From contig OY761989.1 in the NCBI GenBank assembly GCA_963665165.1, positions 124,001 through 188,000 of the forward strand: DNA of 64,000 bases, read 5' to 3'. The position numbers were made by a program, and so were the translations under genes. This document shows, in pieces, positions 51,664 to 60,818 of this stretch (its first letter is position 1; each line of letters opens with the position of its first letter). The notes under the pieces were generated by a model that had not been told where the DNA came from, made no database searches, and worked only from the letters and a program-made list of their open reading frames with translations. Source of the DNA: G963663315 sp963665165 (GTDB taxonomy: Bacteria; Pseudomonadota; Gammaproteobacteria; Arenicellales; Poriferihabitantaceae).

Positions 51664-54600
51664 ATGCCGCCCGCGCCTGGATCGCGCTTGAACATCCATC
51701 CTCGAACAGCAACCCTGCCTTTCCCGGCTGCACACTCGAACTGATCGGTTCGCCGACCCTGTTTTACGCAATCGCGGAATACGACTGGATACTCGTGGCC
51801 ACACCGGATGGCCGGTTTGCGCGCGCCGGGCGGATCCTTCGCCTGCGGATCGATAGCGGCCAGACAACCATCTATTTTGATCGTCTGCTGACAGCAGGCA
51901 ACCGGGCCGCAGTCGGAACCGCTGGCCTCACATTACCCGAGGAGGCAGTCAGCCGCTTGCAATGGGATGATTTTGCAAGAGCGGTGGAGACCCTCGCCGG
52001 CCAGACCGTGGATGATGCCCTCCTGATTGAAAACCACGCCTATGTCCGGGAACTGCTGCAACTGGCGGTAATGGACGATCTGCTGGGCCCGGCCAACGGG
52101 GCATTGGAGCAAATCATCGACACGAATGTGCGCGACCGGTATCTGGTCGGCAGACTGGCGCCCATGAAATCAGGCTTCGCGGTGGAAGGAACCTGGTCTG
52201 TCGAAACCGACGAGGAAGAACCCGGCAACCTTGATGTGCACAAGGGCCGACATGACCCGGGAGTGGAATTCGATAACGCGCCCGGTCGCGTCGATGCGGA
52301 AGTCGAAACGCCGGACGAAATCCGGACATCCGGCAACCAGTCTCTCGTCCCGTCCAGTTTCGGGATGACCATTTGCGTGGATGGCAAAGTCGATATCATT
52401 GAAGTCGAAGCGCGTTGGGGACGTTATCGCCGTGATTACGACCTCGAAATATACAAGACAAAAACGAATCCCGCCACGAAAGAGAAACAACCGGGCCACA
52501 GAGCCAGGGTATGGCAGCGCGTCCCCTGCGGAGGCGTTATCCATATCGATTTGCGCGCAGGACCGGTCCAGCATCGGACGCCGGACGCCGACAACCCGAA
52601 AATCCGCATCCAGGGCGCCGTGCGTGACCATAACGTCAACGGGGATCGCATGGTCACGTTATTTCTCGTCAACGCACAGAAAGAGCCGAACGAAAACAAG
52701 GATCTGGCCTGGGTATTCCAACCGGAACTGATTGTTCGCACACCGGCCGGCGCACCCCGGAAATCCGCATTCTGCCGCAGAGTGCCGGTTCACAGGAACC
52801 AGGACGATCCGGAGCATGACACACTCGAAATGATTTACCGCAGGCAAGTCGAGTTCGCGGTGGGTCACGGCGTTGCCGTGCATGCCCGAACCGCCCCCTG
52901 CGATCCCGAACGCGCCATCGAAGTGAGCGCCGTCGTAATGCCCCAGTACGAGGTTCCGGTAACCGAAACACCTGGATTTTGTGCTGGAGACCGTGCCGCG
53001 ATGCGAAAGATGGCAGATCACGGATTTCTCGATATGGCGCGGCTCGCGGAAATGGACAGATCGGATCTGGTCAAGGCGCTCACTGTCCTGGCCGACGATT
53101 ACAGGACATGGATCGAAGAACAGCGTGGCCGCATCGAAACAGACGCCGCTGGTTTCGAAAAACCTGCAAACGTGGCTCTGGAACGCTGTTTTGAAATTCA
53201 TCGGCGCCTCGATAAAGGTATTGGCCTATTGGCGAATCAGGACGATGAGACAGCCCTCGAAGCATTCCGGTTCACCAACCGCGTGATGGCCAAACAGCGA
53301 ATACACAGTATGTATTCACTTGCCCGGAGACGCCGGGAAAAGGTTGAAGTCAAGGACTTCGACGTGCCCGGCAACCGCTCTTGGCGCCCCTTCCAACTGG
53401 CCTTCGTCCTGCTCTGCCTGCCGTGCCTGGCCGATCCGGCGCATGCTGACCGGACCAGGCCGGTCGAAGCGCTCGCCGACTTGCTCTGGTTCCCTACAGG
53501 CGGCGGCAAGACCGAAGCCTATCTGGGAGTCGCCGCTTTCGCGATGGCAATCCGGCGCATGCAGGGTGTAGTCGGGGGATATGACGGCAGCCGTGGCCTG
53601 ACCGTCATCATGCGCTATACGCTCCGCCTGTTGACATTGCAGCAGTTCCAGCGCGCGACGACACTGATCTGCGCCATGGAGGTGGTGCGGCGGGAAGCGC
53701 TCGCCTCCGGTGACGACGGCCTGGGCGCCGAACCCTTCACGGTCGGACTATGGGTCGGAAACAGGGTCACTCCGGGCACGACAGCCGAGATTCACTCGAC
53801 AATCAGACGGCTGCGGGATTCAGGCAGGTTCGACACAAACCGGGTGTCGCCGGCGCAATTGACGAACTGCCCCTGGTGCGGCGCGGAAATACTGGACAGG
53901 CGCGATATCGATGTAGACAAGACCGCCCTGCGTACGAAAATCTATTGCGGTGACGGGAAAGGACGCTGTGCCTTCTCCAGAGGGCAGTCGGGCGACCAGG
54001 CCCGCCCCGGCCTGCCGATCCTGATCGTTGACGAAGAAATCTACCATCGTCCGCCAGCCTTGATGATCGCCACCGTTGACAAGTTCGCCATGATGGCCTG
54101 GCGCGGCGAAACCCGTACCCTGTTCGGACGCGCCGAAACGGAGTGTCCACGCCACGGCCTGCTCTGGCCGGAGGCGGATTGCAATGGCAATCACCCCGCA
54201 CAGGGTGGCCTGCCGGCGACCGCGGCCAGAAACATCCGGCCAATCCGTCCGCCGGACCTGATCATTCAGGACGAATTCCACCTCATCAGCGGGCCGCTCG
54301 GCACCATGGTCGGCCTCTACGAAACCGCCGTCGACGAACTGTGCGCCTGGAACATCGGCAGCCAGACCGTAAAACCCAAGATCGTCGCTTCAACCGCGAC
54401 CGTCCGCAAGGCGAAAGAGCAGGTTCGCAATGTCTTTATGCGGCAAGTCTCGATCTTCCCTCCGGGCGGACTGGATGTTGCCGACAATTTCTTCTCCGTG
54501 CAAAGACCGGTCAGCGGGAATCCGGGGCGCCGGTATGTCGGTGTCTGTTCACCCGGAAGCTCGCGCCCGGCGGTACTGATCCGGGTTTACACAGCATTTT

Positions 54601-55667
54601 TGACTGCCGCGCAGGCGCTGTTCGACTGTTTCGGCCAGATAGCCGACCCCTACCTGACGACGGTCGGCTACTTCAACTCACTGCGCGAACTGGGCGGCAT
54701 GAAACGCCTTGCCGAAGACGACGTGCAGACACGCTGTTTCCGGATCAATAGGAGTCTGGTCGACCGCCCCGGCTTGTCCCAACGCAGTGTGCGCCAGATC
54801 CGGGAGCTGACTTCCCGCATTTCGAACCGGGACATCCCCAGACATCTCGACCAGCTGGAGGTGAAGTTCAAGTCGGATTTCAATGACGAGGAGGGGAAAT
54901 TCGTTACACAGTGGGATGAAGGCGAAACCCGTTCCATTGATATCGTCCTGGCCACGAACATGCTTTCGGTCGGTGTCGATGTGAACCGTCTTGGCCTGAT
55001 GGTCGTCAACGGGCAACCGAAAGGAACGGCAGAATACATACAGGCTACCAGTCGTGTCGGCAGATCCTTTCCCGGACTGGTCTGTACGGCGCTGACCTGG
55101 ACACGACCGCGCGACCTGTCCCACTATGAAACCTTCGAGCATTACCACGCGACATTCTACAAGCATGTCGAAGCCCAGTCGGTAACCCCGTTCTCGCCCC
55201 GAGCCCTGGACCGCGGCCTGACCGGCGTCATGCTGAGCGCCCTCCGACTGAAAACTCCCCGGCTCAACCCCAATACCGGAGCGGGGAAACTTGACCGCGC
55301 CGACCTGAAGGAAGTCGTTCACGTCAGCGAAGTCATGGTCCGGCGCGCAGGGTCCGTTTCCGGACAGTCCGCCATCGAGGAACACACTGGCGCCGAAGTC
55401 AGGGAACGTATCGAAGAATGGGTCACGGAAGCGGGCCGGGGCGGCCGAACCCTGGCCTATCAGAAAAAGGGCAGGAGCAAGGACATGATGGCGCCGCTGC
55501 TGCACCGTCCCGGTATTAAACCCTGGACCAATTTCACGATCCCGGTCTCCATGCGCGAAGTCGAATCCGGGGTACGGCTGGTCATGAATTCAGCCAGATT
55601 CGACAATCCGGGTCCCGCCTGGACACAGCCGCCGGTGACCGGCGAAGAAGACAAGGACACATCGTGA
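51660..55667 (+). CDS. drmA: DISARM helicase DrmA
   Basis: DrmA is the large SF2 helicase of the DISARM anti-phage system. The 1335-residue protein has a typical family start region (MDDLLGP..., D140-P144, then RDRYLVGRLAP). Walker A GGGKTE is at 614-619 (WFPTGGGKTEAYLGVAAF), and a four-Cys knuckle at 737/740 and 763/770. The Walker B box is DEFH at 871-874 (LIIQDEFHLISGPLGTMVGLYE), then a STAT motif III, and motif VI is QATSRVGR at 1128-1135. About 130 residues precede the usual start and are unassigned. It begins with GTG in a GTGA overlap with the small ORF and ends in a GTGA overlap with drmB. No drmC, drmD or methyltransferase is adjacent. Confidence 0.88.
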   Translation: MNAARAWIALEHPSSNSNPAFPGCTLELIGSPTLFYAIAEYDWILVATPDGRFARAGRILRLRIDSGQTTIYFDRLLTAGNRAAVGTAGLTLPEEAVSRLQWDDFARAVETLAGQTVDDALLIENHAYVRELLQLAVMDDLLGPANGALEQIIDTNVRDRYLVGRLAPMKSGFAVEGTWSVETDEEEPGNLDVHKGRHDPGVEFDNAPGRVDAEVETPDEIRTSGNQSLVPSSFGMTICVDGKVDIIEVEARWGRYRRDYDLEIYKTKTNPATKEKQPGHRARVWQRVPCGGVIHIDLRAGPVQHRTPDADNPKIRIQGAVRDHNVNGDRMVTLFLVNAQKEPNENKDLAWVFQPELIVRTPAGAPRKSAFCRRVPVHRNQDDPEHDTLEMIYRRQVEFAVGHGVAVHARTAPCDPERAIEVSAVVMPQYEVPVTETPGFCAGDRAAMRKMADHGFLDMARLAEMDRSDLVKALTVLADDYRTWIEEQRGRIETDAAGFEKPANVALERCFEIHRRLDKGIGLLANQDDETALEAFRFTNRVMAKQRIHSMYSLARRRREKVEVKDFDVPGNRSWRPFQLAFVLLCLPCLADPAHADRTRPVEALADLLWFPTGGGKTEAYLGVAAFAMAIRRMQGVVGGYDGSRGLTVIMRYTLRLLTLQQFQRATTLICAMEVVRREALASGDDGLGAEPFTVGLWVGNRVTPGTTAEIHSTIRRLRDSGRFDTNRVSPAQLTNCPWCGAEILDRRDIDVDKTALRTKIYCGDGKGRCAFSRGQSGDQARPGLPILIVDEEIYHRPPALMIATVDKFAMMAWRGETRTLFGRAETECPRHGLLWPEADCNGNHPAQGGLPATAARNIRPIRPPDLIIQDEFHLISGPLGTMVGLYETAVDELCAWNIGSQTVKPKIVASTATVRKAKEQVRNVFMRQVSIFPPGGLDVADNFFSVQRPVSGNPGRRYVGVCSPGSSRPAVLIRVYTAFLTAAQALFDCFGQIADPYLTTVGYFNSLRELGGMKRLAEDDVQTRCFRINRSLVDRPGLSQRSVRQIRELTSRISNRDIPRHLDQLEVKFKSDFNDEEGKFVTQWDEGETRSIDIVLATNMLSVGVDVNRLGLMVVNGQPKGTAEYIQATSRVGRSFPGLVCTALTWTRPRDLSHYETFEHYHATFYKHVEAQSVTPFSPRALDRGLTGVMLSALRLKTPRLNPNTGAGKLDRADLKEVVHVSEVMVRRAGSVSGQSAIEEHTGAEVRERIEEWVTEAGRGGRTLAYQKKGRSKDMMAPLLHRPGIKPWTNFTIPVSMREVESGVRLVMNSARFDNPGPAWTQPPVTGEEDKDTS

Positions 55668-57508
55668 ACGACAAGGCCCCGGTCGGCGAAATCCGTTCGA
55701 GCCAGATTTTCTGGAGCTACGGTCCGGGAGCGCTGATTGACCTGCCCAACCTGTCCGTGGTCACGATGGGAATCGATCAATGGCAAAAGGACCATTGCAT
55801 TCAAATCGAAGAAGCCCGCCTCTTGTCGGCAGTCCGGGAAGCGCTCGGCCACCAGGTCGAAAGCCTGCGTATGCCGCCCTCCAATCCAGGTGAAGGCATT
55901 CATCCATACAAAGAAGCTTGGGTCGGCATCCCGGTCAAACCGTTTCCACGCTGGCTGCGCTGTGTGAGATGCGGCCTGTTGTCCGAGTTCGATCTGGGCC
56001 TGTTCAAAATCAAGGCGAACCGTTTCCGCCCGGAGGAAACACGATTCGTTCACGGGGACTGTACGGGATCGGGCGGCAACCTGCCCGCCAGAGACGCCGA
56101 TGCCGTTCCGGCGCGGTTCCTGTCCGCCTGCAGAAACGGCCACCTCGACGATTTCCCGTGGCGCTACTTCGTACACAGTGGATCGTCAGCCTGCACAGGT
56201 ACGCTGCGGTTCTTTGAAAGCGGCGCATCCCTGCAAACTGAAAATCTGTGGATCAAATGCGACCAGTGCGGCACATCACGCAACATGGCCCGCGCTTTCG
56301 GCAAATCCGGCCGGGAGTACCTGCCGCGTTGCCGCGGACGCCACCCGCATCTCGACCGCTACGACGACGACTGCAGGGAACAGGCGCGCACCGTGCTGCT
56401 GGGCGCAACCAACAGCTGGTTCCCGATTACACTGTCCGCGCTGGCGATTCCTCTCTCCCGGGATCCGGTCCGCCAGCTGGTTCAGGACGGCTGGAATTAT
56501 TTCCATGACACCGACTCGGAAGCCGAGGTCACCTTCGTGGTGAAAACCCTGAAAAAGACCGGGATGCTGCCGGGAATCGACAAATATCCCGTCACCGTGA
56601 TTCGGGACGCGATCACAGCGGTACACGCCGACCAGCCCCAGGCGGATGTCACCGGAACAGACATCAAGGGCCCCGAATGGAAAGTGCTGACCGACCCCGA
56701 CTCGCCCAGGAACGGGCCACATTTTCTGAGTAAGCCGGAAGCGGCGCCGAATGGGTTCGAGCGCCGGATTTCCGGCGTCCTTTTGCTCGAACGGCTGCGG
56801 GAAGTGAATGCGCTGCTCGGCTTCACCCGTGTCGAAGCGCCGGAAGATTCACGCAACCCGGACGAGCGCCCTCCGATGGCCGGACTCTGCAGGGGCGCGC
56901 CGACCTGGGTTCCCTCCGGCCAGGTACACGGTGAAGGGATTTTCATCCGTTTCGACGAAGAGGCGCTTCGGCAATGGGAACAGCGGGACAGCGTTCAGGC
57001 GAGAGAAGTAAAACTGGTCTCCGGGCACAGGAACTGGAGAAACTCGCGCAAACTGGACCCCGACGAAGACTATCCCGGCGCCCGTTACACACTGTTACAT
57101 ACGCTCGCGCATCTGCTGCTGCGGGAACTCGCTCTCGAATGCGGCTATAACGCCGCCAGCATTCGGGAACGTATCTATGCCGATGCCGAAGCGGAACAAC
57201 CGCAGGCCGGTATTCTGGTCTATACCGCCGCCGCCGACTCCGATGGCACGCTTGGCGGGCTGGTTGAACTCGGCAAACCGGGAAATCTGGGCCGACTTCT
57301 CACACAAGCCCTGGCGCGCGCCAGAATTTGCTCGTCAGACCCGCTCTGTGCAGAGCACGAACCGGACAAGGACCGCTCGTTGCATGCCGCCTCCTGCCAC
57401 GCCTGCTCTTTTGTGTCGGAAACTTCCTGTGAACGCGGCAACCGCTATCTGGATCGCGCCCTGGTTGTCCCTGTACTGGAAGTGGCCGATGCGGCGTTCT
57501 TCAGTTGA
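55664..57508 (+). CDS. drmB: DISARM protein DrmB (DUF1998)
   Basis: A 614-residue partner of DrmA; the two form a DNA-binding complex in known DISARM systems. The N-terminus IRSSQIFWSYGPGALIDLPNLSVVTMGIDQW is the DrmB signature. A Cys pair CVRCGLLSEFDLG and a second, CDQCGTSRNM, lie in the middle. The C-terminal DUF1998 domain (from about Tyr475: YTLLHTLAHLLLRELALECGYN) ends in the Cys cluster CSSDPLC ... SCHACSFVSETSC. The GTG start overlaps drmA by 4 bases. Its stop is 18 bases from the end of the convergent rpsI, so no further drm gene can follow here. Confidence 0.88.
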   Translation: MNDKAPVGEIRSSQIFWSYGPGALIDLPNLSVVTMGIDQWQKDHCIQIEEARLLSAVREALGHQVESLRMPPSNPGEGIHPYKEAWVGIPVKPFPRWLRCVRCGLLSEFDLGLFKIKANRFRPEETRFVHGDCTGSGGNLPARDADAVPARFLSACRNGHLDDFPWRYFVHSGSSACTGTLRFFESGASLQTENLWIKCDQCGTSRNMARAFGKSGREYLPRCRGRHPHLDRYDDDCREQARTVLLGATNSWFPITLSALAIPLSRDPVRQLVQDGWNYFHDTDSEAEVTFVVKTLKKTGMLPGIDKYPVTVIRDAITAVHADQPQADVTGTDIKGPEWKVLTDPDSPRNGPHFLSKPEAAPNGFERRISGVLLLERLREVNALLGFTRVEAPEDSRNPDERPPMAGLCRGAPTWVPSGQVHGEGIFIRFDEEALRQWEQRDSVQAREVKLVSGHRNWRNSRKLDPDEDYPGARYTLLHTLAHLLLRELALECGYNAASIRERIYADAEAEQPQAGILVYTAAADSDGTLGGLVELGKPGNLGRLLTQALARARICSSDPLCAEHEPDKDRSLHAASCHACSFVSETSCERGNRYLDRALVVPVLEVADAAFFS

Positions 57509-57526
57509 TGACGGATGAGTCCGAAC

Positions 57527-57925
57527 TCACCGTTTGGAGTATTGCGGACGCTTTCTGGCCTTGTGCAGGCCCACTTTCTTGCGCTCGACTTCCCGCGCGT
57601 CGCGGGTGACGAATCCGGCGTGGCGCAGGGAACTGCGAAGCTCTTCATCGTAAGTGATGAGCGCTCGGGTGATGCCGTGTCTGATCGCACCCGCCTGACC
57701 GCTGTTGCCGCCGCCGCTGACGTTCACCGTAACATCCACCTTGTCGAGCATTTCGACCAGTTCCAGAGGCTGGCGAACGATCATTCGCGAAGTTTCGCGC
57801 CCAAAGTAATCTTCCAGTGGAACCTTGTTGACTACAATGTTGCCGCTGCCGCGTTCCAGGTAAACCCGGGCTGTTGAAGATTTGCGGCGACCGGTTCCCC
57901 GCCAGGTTTCCTGAGTCTGTACCAT
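57527..57925 (-). CDS. rpsI: 30S ribosomal protein S9
   Basis: The 132-residue protein has the S9 pattern GTGRRKSSTARVYL, GSGNIVVNKVPLEDYFGRETSRM, GGGNSGQAGAIRHGITRALI and the basic C-terminal tail KKVGLHKARKRPQYSKR reaching the ribosomal P site. It follows rplM by 38 bases in the standard operon. The drmB gene converges on it with an 18-base gap, so the accessory region was placed directly at its 3' end. Confidence 0.97.
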   Translation of the reverse strand: MVQTQETWRGTGRRKSSTARVYLERGSGNIVVNKVPLEDYFGRETSRMIVRQPLELVEMLDKVDVTVNVSGGGNSGQAGAIRHGITRALITYDEELRSSLRHAGFVTRDAREVERKKVGLHKARKRPQYSKR

Positions 57926-57963
57926 ATCGATGCGATCCCGTTTGATTGAGTTCCGTATCGAAG

Positions 57964-58392
57964 TCAGATTTCCAGAACCCGGGGCTGCTGGGCCTGATGC
58001 CGATGCCGCTCTCCCGCATAAACCTTGAGCTTTGAAAACATGGCCCGGCCAAGCTTGTTGCGCGGCAACATCCCCTTGACCGCGTTTTCGATTACGCGAA
58101 CCGGATGATTTTCAACCATTTCACGAAACGAAGTCTCCTTGATTCCGCCCGGATAGCCTGTGTGACGATAATATTTCTTCGCGTTGGCCTTGTTGCCGGT
58201 CAGCGCAACCTTCTCTGCGTTCACCACAATAATATAATCCCCGGTATCGACATGCGGAGTATATTCGGCCTTGTGCTTGCCTCTCAGACGATGCGCAATT
58301 TCAGAAGCCAGCCTCCCCAGGACCCGGTTATCGGCATCCACCACGAACCAGTCGCGTTTTACGGTTTGAGGATTTGCTGAGAACGTTTTCAT
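57964..58392 (-). CDS. rplM: 50S ribosomal protein L13
   Basis: The 142-residue L13 begins MKTFSANPQTVKRDWFVVDADNRVLGRLASEIA. YTPHVDTGDYIIVVNAEKVALTGNKANAKKYYRHTGYPGG and AVKGMLPRNKLGRAMFSKLKVYAG are diagnostic. It heads the rplM-rpsI operon, with a good promoter 39 bases upstream. Confidence 0.97.
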   Translation of the reverse strand: MKTFSANPQTVKRDWFVVDADNRVLGRLASEIAHRLRGKHKAEYTPHVDTGDYIIVVNAEKVALTGNKANAKKYYRHTGYPGGIKETSFREMVENHPVRVIENAVKGMLPRNKLGRAMFSKLKVYAGERHRHQAQQPRVLEI

Positions 58393-58430
58393 TTGCTTGA
58401 GACAAAATACAGGTAAAAAACGGAGCGCGG

Positions 58431-58459
58431 ATGATACTGGATACAGAAGCGCGATACAA
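58431..58459 (-). promoter_or_regulatory. Promoter of rplM-rpsI
   Basis: On the minus strand TTGTAT (58459-58454) and TATCAT (58436-58431) are separated by exactly 17 bases, a good sigma-70 match, 39 bases before the rplM ATG. Confidence 0.6.
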
Positions 58460-58509
58460 GTGTCCCGACGCTGTTTTCAGGCAAATTTTTCAAAAATACG
58501 CCCCTTGGG

Positions 58510-59751
58510 CTATACCAGCAGCTCGATCCAGTGTCTGACCGGGCCGGAGCTGACGCTGTTCAGATGAATCTGGCAACCGATGTTTGCCGTGCATACGATG
58601 TCAGGATCGTTCTTCTGCAACGCGGCAATTTTCCGGGTTTGCAGTTGTCTCGACAATCCCGGCTGCAACAGGGAATACGCGCCCGCCGAACCACAGCACA
58701 AATGAGCATCCTCCACTTCACAGATCCGGTATCCCGCGCGCTCCAGAATGGCTTCCACCCTGCCCTTGATCTGCTGGCCATGCTGAAGCGTACAGGGGGA
58801 ATGAAAGGCCACCGTGGTTCTGGCTGCCCCGGTTGCCCCGATTGCCTTGACCCGGTTGGACGAATTCATTTCCTGTTCGACAACCTCCGAAAGATCAAGG
58901 GTTTTTGCGGATATGAACCGGGCCTTTTCATGGTATTGCGGATCTCCACGGAACAAATGATCGTACTCCTTGATGGTAACGGCGCATCCACTGGCAGTCA
59001 CGATAAAACCCTCGACACCCCGCTCCAGCCAGGGCCACCAGGCATCAATCAGGCTGCGCGCGCGTTGCCTGGCCTTGCGCTCATCGGTGGTATGCAAATC
59101 CAGTGAACCGCAACACCCGGCGGCGCTGGCCTCGACCAATGAAATTCCCGAGCGGTCCAGTACCGTTGCGGCAGCGGCATTGGTACCAGGGGAGAGGATC
59201 GTCTGCACACAGCCGCCCAGAACCACCATTTTCCTGGAATGCACTGGCTTTGGCCATCGAATCCGATCCCCGCCCAATGGTTCAGCCGGATGTTCAGGCA
59301 CCTTGTTTTTAAGCGCTGAAGGCAAAACCGGTCTGACCAGGCGTCCCACCGCAAGCAGAAATGAAAACAACCGTGGACGGAGGATGATCCCGGCCAGCCA
59401 TTCCCTCGTTAATTTCTCCGAACGCTTTCTCGGCACACGCTGGTCGAAAAACAACCGGCCCACTTCCAGCAGATTGCCGTATTCGACACCCGACGGACAG
59501 GTGGTCTCACACGCCCGGCAGGTCAGACAACGGTCGAGATGAATCCTGGACGACTGGTTTACCGACTCCCCTTCCAGTAATTGCTTGATCAGATAGATTC
59601 TTCCCCTCGGGCCATCTCTCTCGTCCCCCAGCAACTGGTAGGTCGGACAGGTGGCGTTACAGAAACCGCAATGCACGCATTTGCGGAGAATTCCGTCCGC
59701 GGCCCTGCCTTCCGGAGTACTCGCAATTTCGCTTGTCAATGACGTTTGCAT
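58510..59751 (-). CDS. glcF: Glycolate oxidase iron-sulfur subunit GlcF
   Basis: The 413-residue subunit carries two 4Fe-4S motifs, CVHCGFCNATCPTYQLLGDERDGPRGRIYLIKQLLEG and CLTCRACETTCPSGVEYG. Two CCG-type domains follow (GCVQTILSPGTNAA ... GCCGSLDLH, and HSPCTLQHG ... CCGSAGAYSLLQP). It passes electrons from GlcD/GlcE flavins to the respiratory chain. It is the last gene of glcDEF, 2 bases after glcE. Confidence 0.92.
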   Translation of the reverse strand: MQTSLTSEIASTPEGRAADGILRKCVHCGFCNATCPTYQLLGDERDGPRGRIYLIKQLLEGESVNQSSRIHLDRCLTCRACETTCPSGVEYGNLLEVGRLFFDQRVPRKRSEKLTREWLAGIILRPRLFSFLLAVGRLVRPVLPSALKNKVPEHPAEPLGGDRIRWPKPVHSRKMVVLGGCVQTILSPGTNAAAATVLDRSGISLVEASAAGCCGSLDLHTTDERKARQRARSLIDAWWPWLERGVEGFIVTASGCAVTIKEYDHLFRGDPQYHEKARFISAKTLDLSEVVEQEMNSSNRVKAIGATGAARTTVAFHSPCTLQHGQQIKGRVEAILERAGYRICEVEDAHLCCGSAGAYSLLQPGLSRQLQTRKIAALQKNDPDIVCTANIGCQIHLNSVSSGPVRHWIELLV

Positions 59752-59753
59752 GG

Positions 59754-60818
59754 TTACAAATCCGCGTACATCCTGCCCGGATTCAGGATCCGGTCCGGGT
59801 CAAAGGCATCCTTCAGACGTTGATGGTATTTCATCCTCACCGAATCGACCGGACCGAATACCTCCCCGCTTCTGTCGGCATTCCTGAACCGGGTGACATG
59901 CCCCCGGCGCGAACGAACCTGTTGATCGAATTCACTGTGGTCCCCGGTACCGCAAACCCAGCGCACGGCGCCGCTCCAATCCATCAGTTGCGGCGTCTGC
60001 GGGCAAATCACTGGCGTTGCTGGCGCTACCGAACCGCGCACCAGCGGGATTCCTCCCTCAAAAAATTCATGGCTGTGCTCGCGGACGCTGTCCCAGAACA
60101 CGGCACCCTGGTCATCCGCCTCTCCGCCAATCCACCTGAGCGCCGATTCAATCCCGGCGTCCGAACCAGACAGGCGCAACCGGGTCACCCCGTCAACCCA
60201 GCAGGCCGCTGAAACCGGCAACGGTTTGCGAGCCAGCGCATTCATGAATTCGAGAGACTCCGCCGCACGGTCGTGTTCCAGCCTGACCGTGGTTTCACGC
60301 AGCGGCAGCGGCAATATCTTGAGTGACGCCTCCAGAACGACGCCCAGACATCCCATGGCGCCGACCATCAGCCGGGAAACATCGAATCCGGCCACATTCT
60401 TGATGACCTGGCCGCCAAACCGGAGTATCTCACCCTTCCCGGTCAACACCTTGAGGCCCAGAACGAAATCGCTCACCGACCCGGCGTAAGGACGACGGGG
60501 GCCGGCCAGACCGGCGGCAATAGCGCCTCCCAGGGTCGCGGACGGCGCAAACAATGGAGGTTCGAAGCCGAGCATCTGATTGCGGTCGGCCAGAGCGGCC
60601 TGAATTTCCTGCAGGGAGGTGCCCGCCCGCGCCGTAATCACCAGTTCCGTTGGCTGATAATCCAGAATCCCGGCATGCCGCCGGATCGAAAACGGCTGCC
60701 CGGTTATTTCCCGGCCATAGAAATCCTTACTGCCGCCTCCGCGAATAGCCAACGGTGTGGATTCCCTGCGGGCGCGGACAACACGCTCCTGCAACTCTTC
60801 CTCAATGTTCCCCGCCAT
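59754..60818 (-). CDS. glcE: Glycolate oxidase FAD-binding subunit GlcE
   Basis: The 354-residue FAD-linked (PCMH-type) subunit has LAIRGGGSKDFYG, ITARAGTSLQEIQAALADRNQMLGFEPP, ATLGGAIAAGLAGPRRPYAGSVSDFVLGLKVL and a C-terminal AFDPDRILNPGRMYADL. It is shorter than GlcD, as usual. Its start overlaps the glcD stop by one base. Confidence 0.9.
   Translation of the reverse strand: MAGNIEEELQERVVRARRESTPLAIRGGGSKDFYGREITGQPFSIRRHAGILDYQPTELVITARAGTSLQEIQAALADRNQMLGFEPPLFAPSATLGGAIAAGLAGPRRPYAGSVSDFVLGLKVLTGKGEILRFGGQVIKNVAGFDVSRLMVGAMGCLGVVLEASLKILPLPLRETTVRLEHDRAAESLEFMNALARKPLPVSAACWVDGVTRLRLSGSDAGIESALRWIGGEADDQGAVFWDSVREHSHEFFEGGIPLVRGSVAPATPVICPQTPQLMDWSGAVRWVCGTGDHSEFDQQVRSRRGHVTRFRNADRSGEVFGPVDSVRMKYHQRLKDAFDPDRILNPGRMYADL

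Noticed and set aside
51657..57508. Complete DISARM system
   Set aside because: Only drmA and drmB are found; no drmC, drmD, drmE or methyltransferase lies before the relaxase or after drmB.
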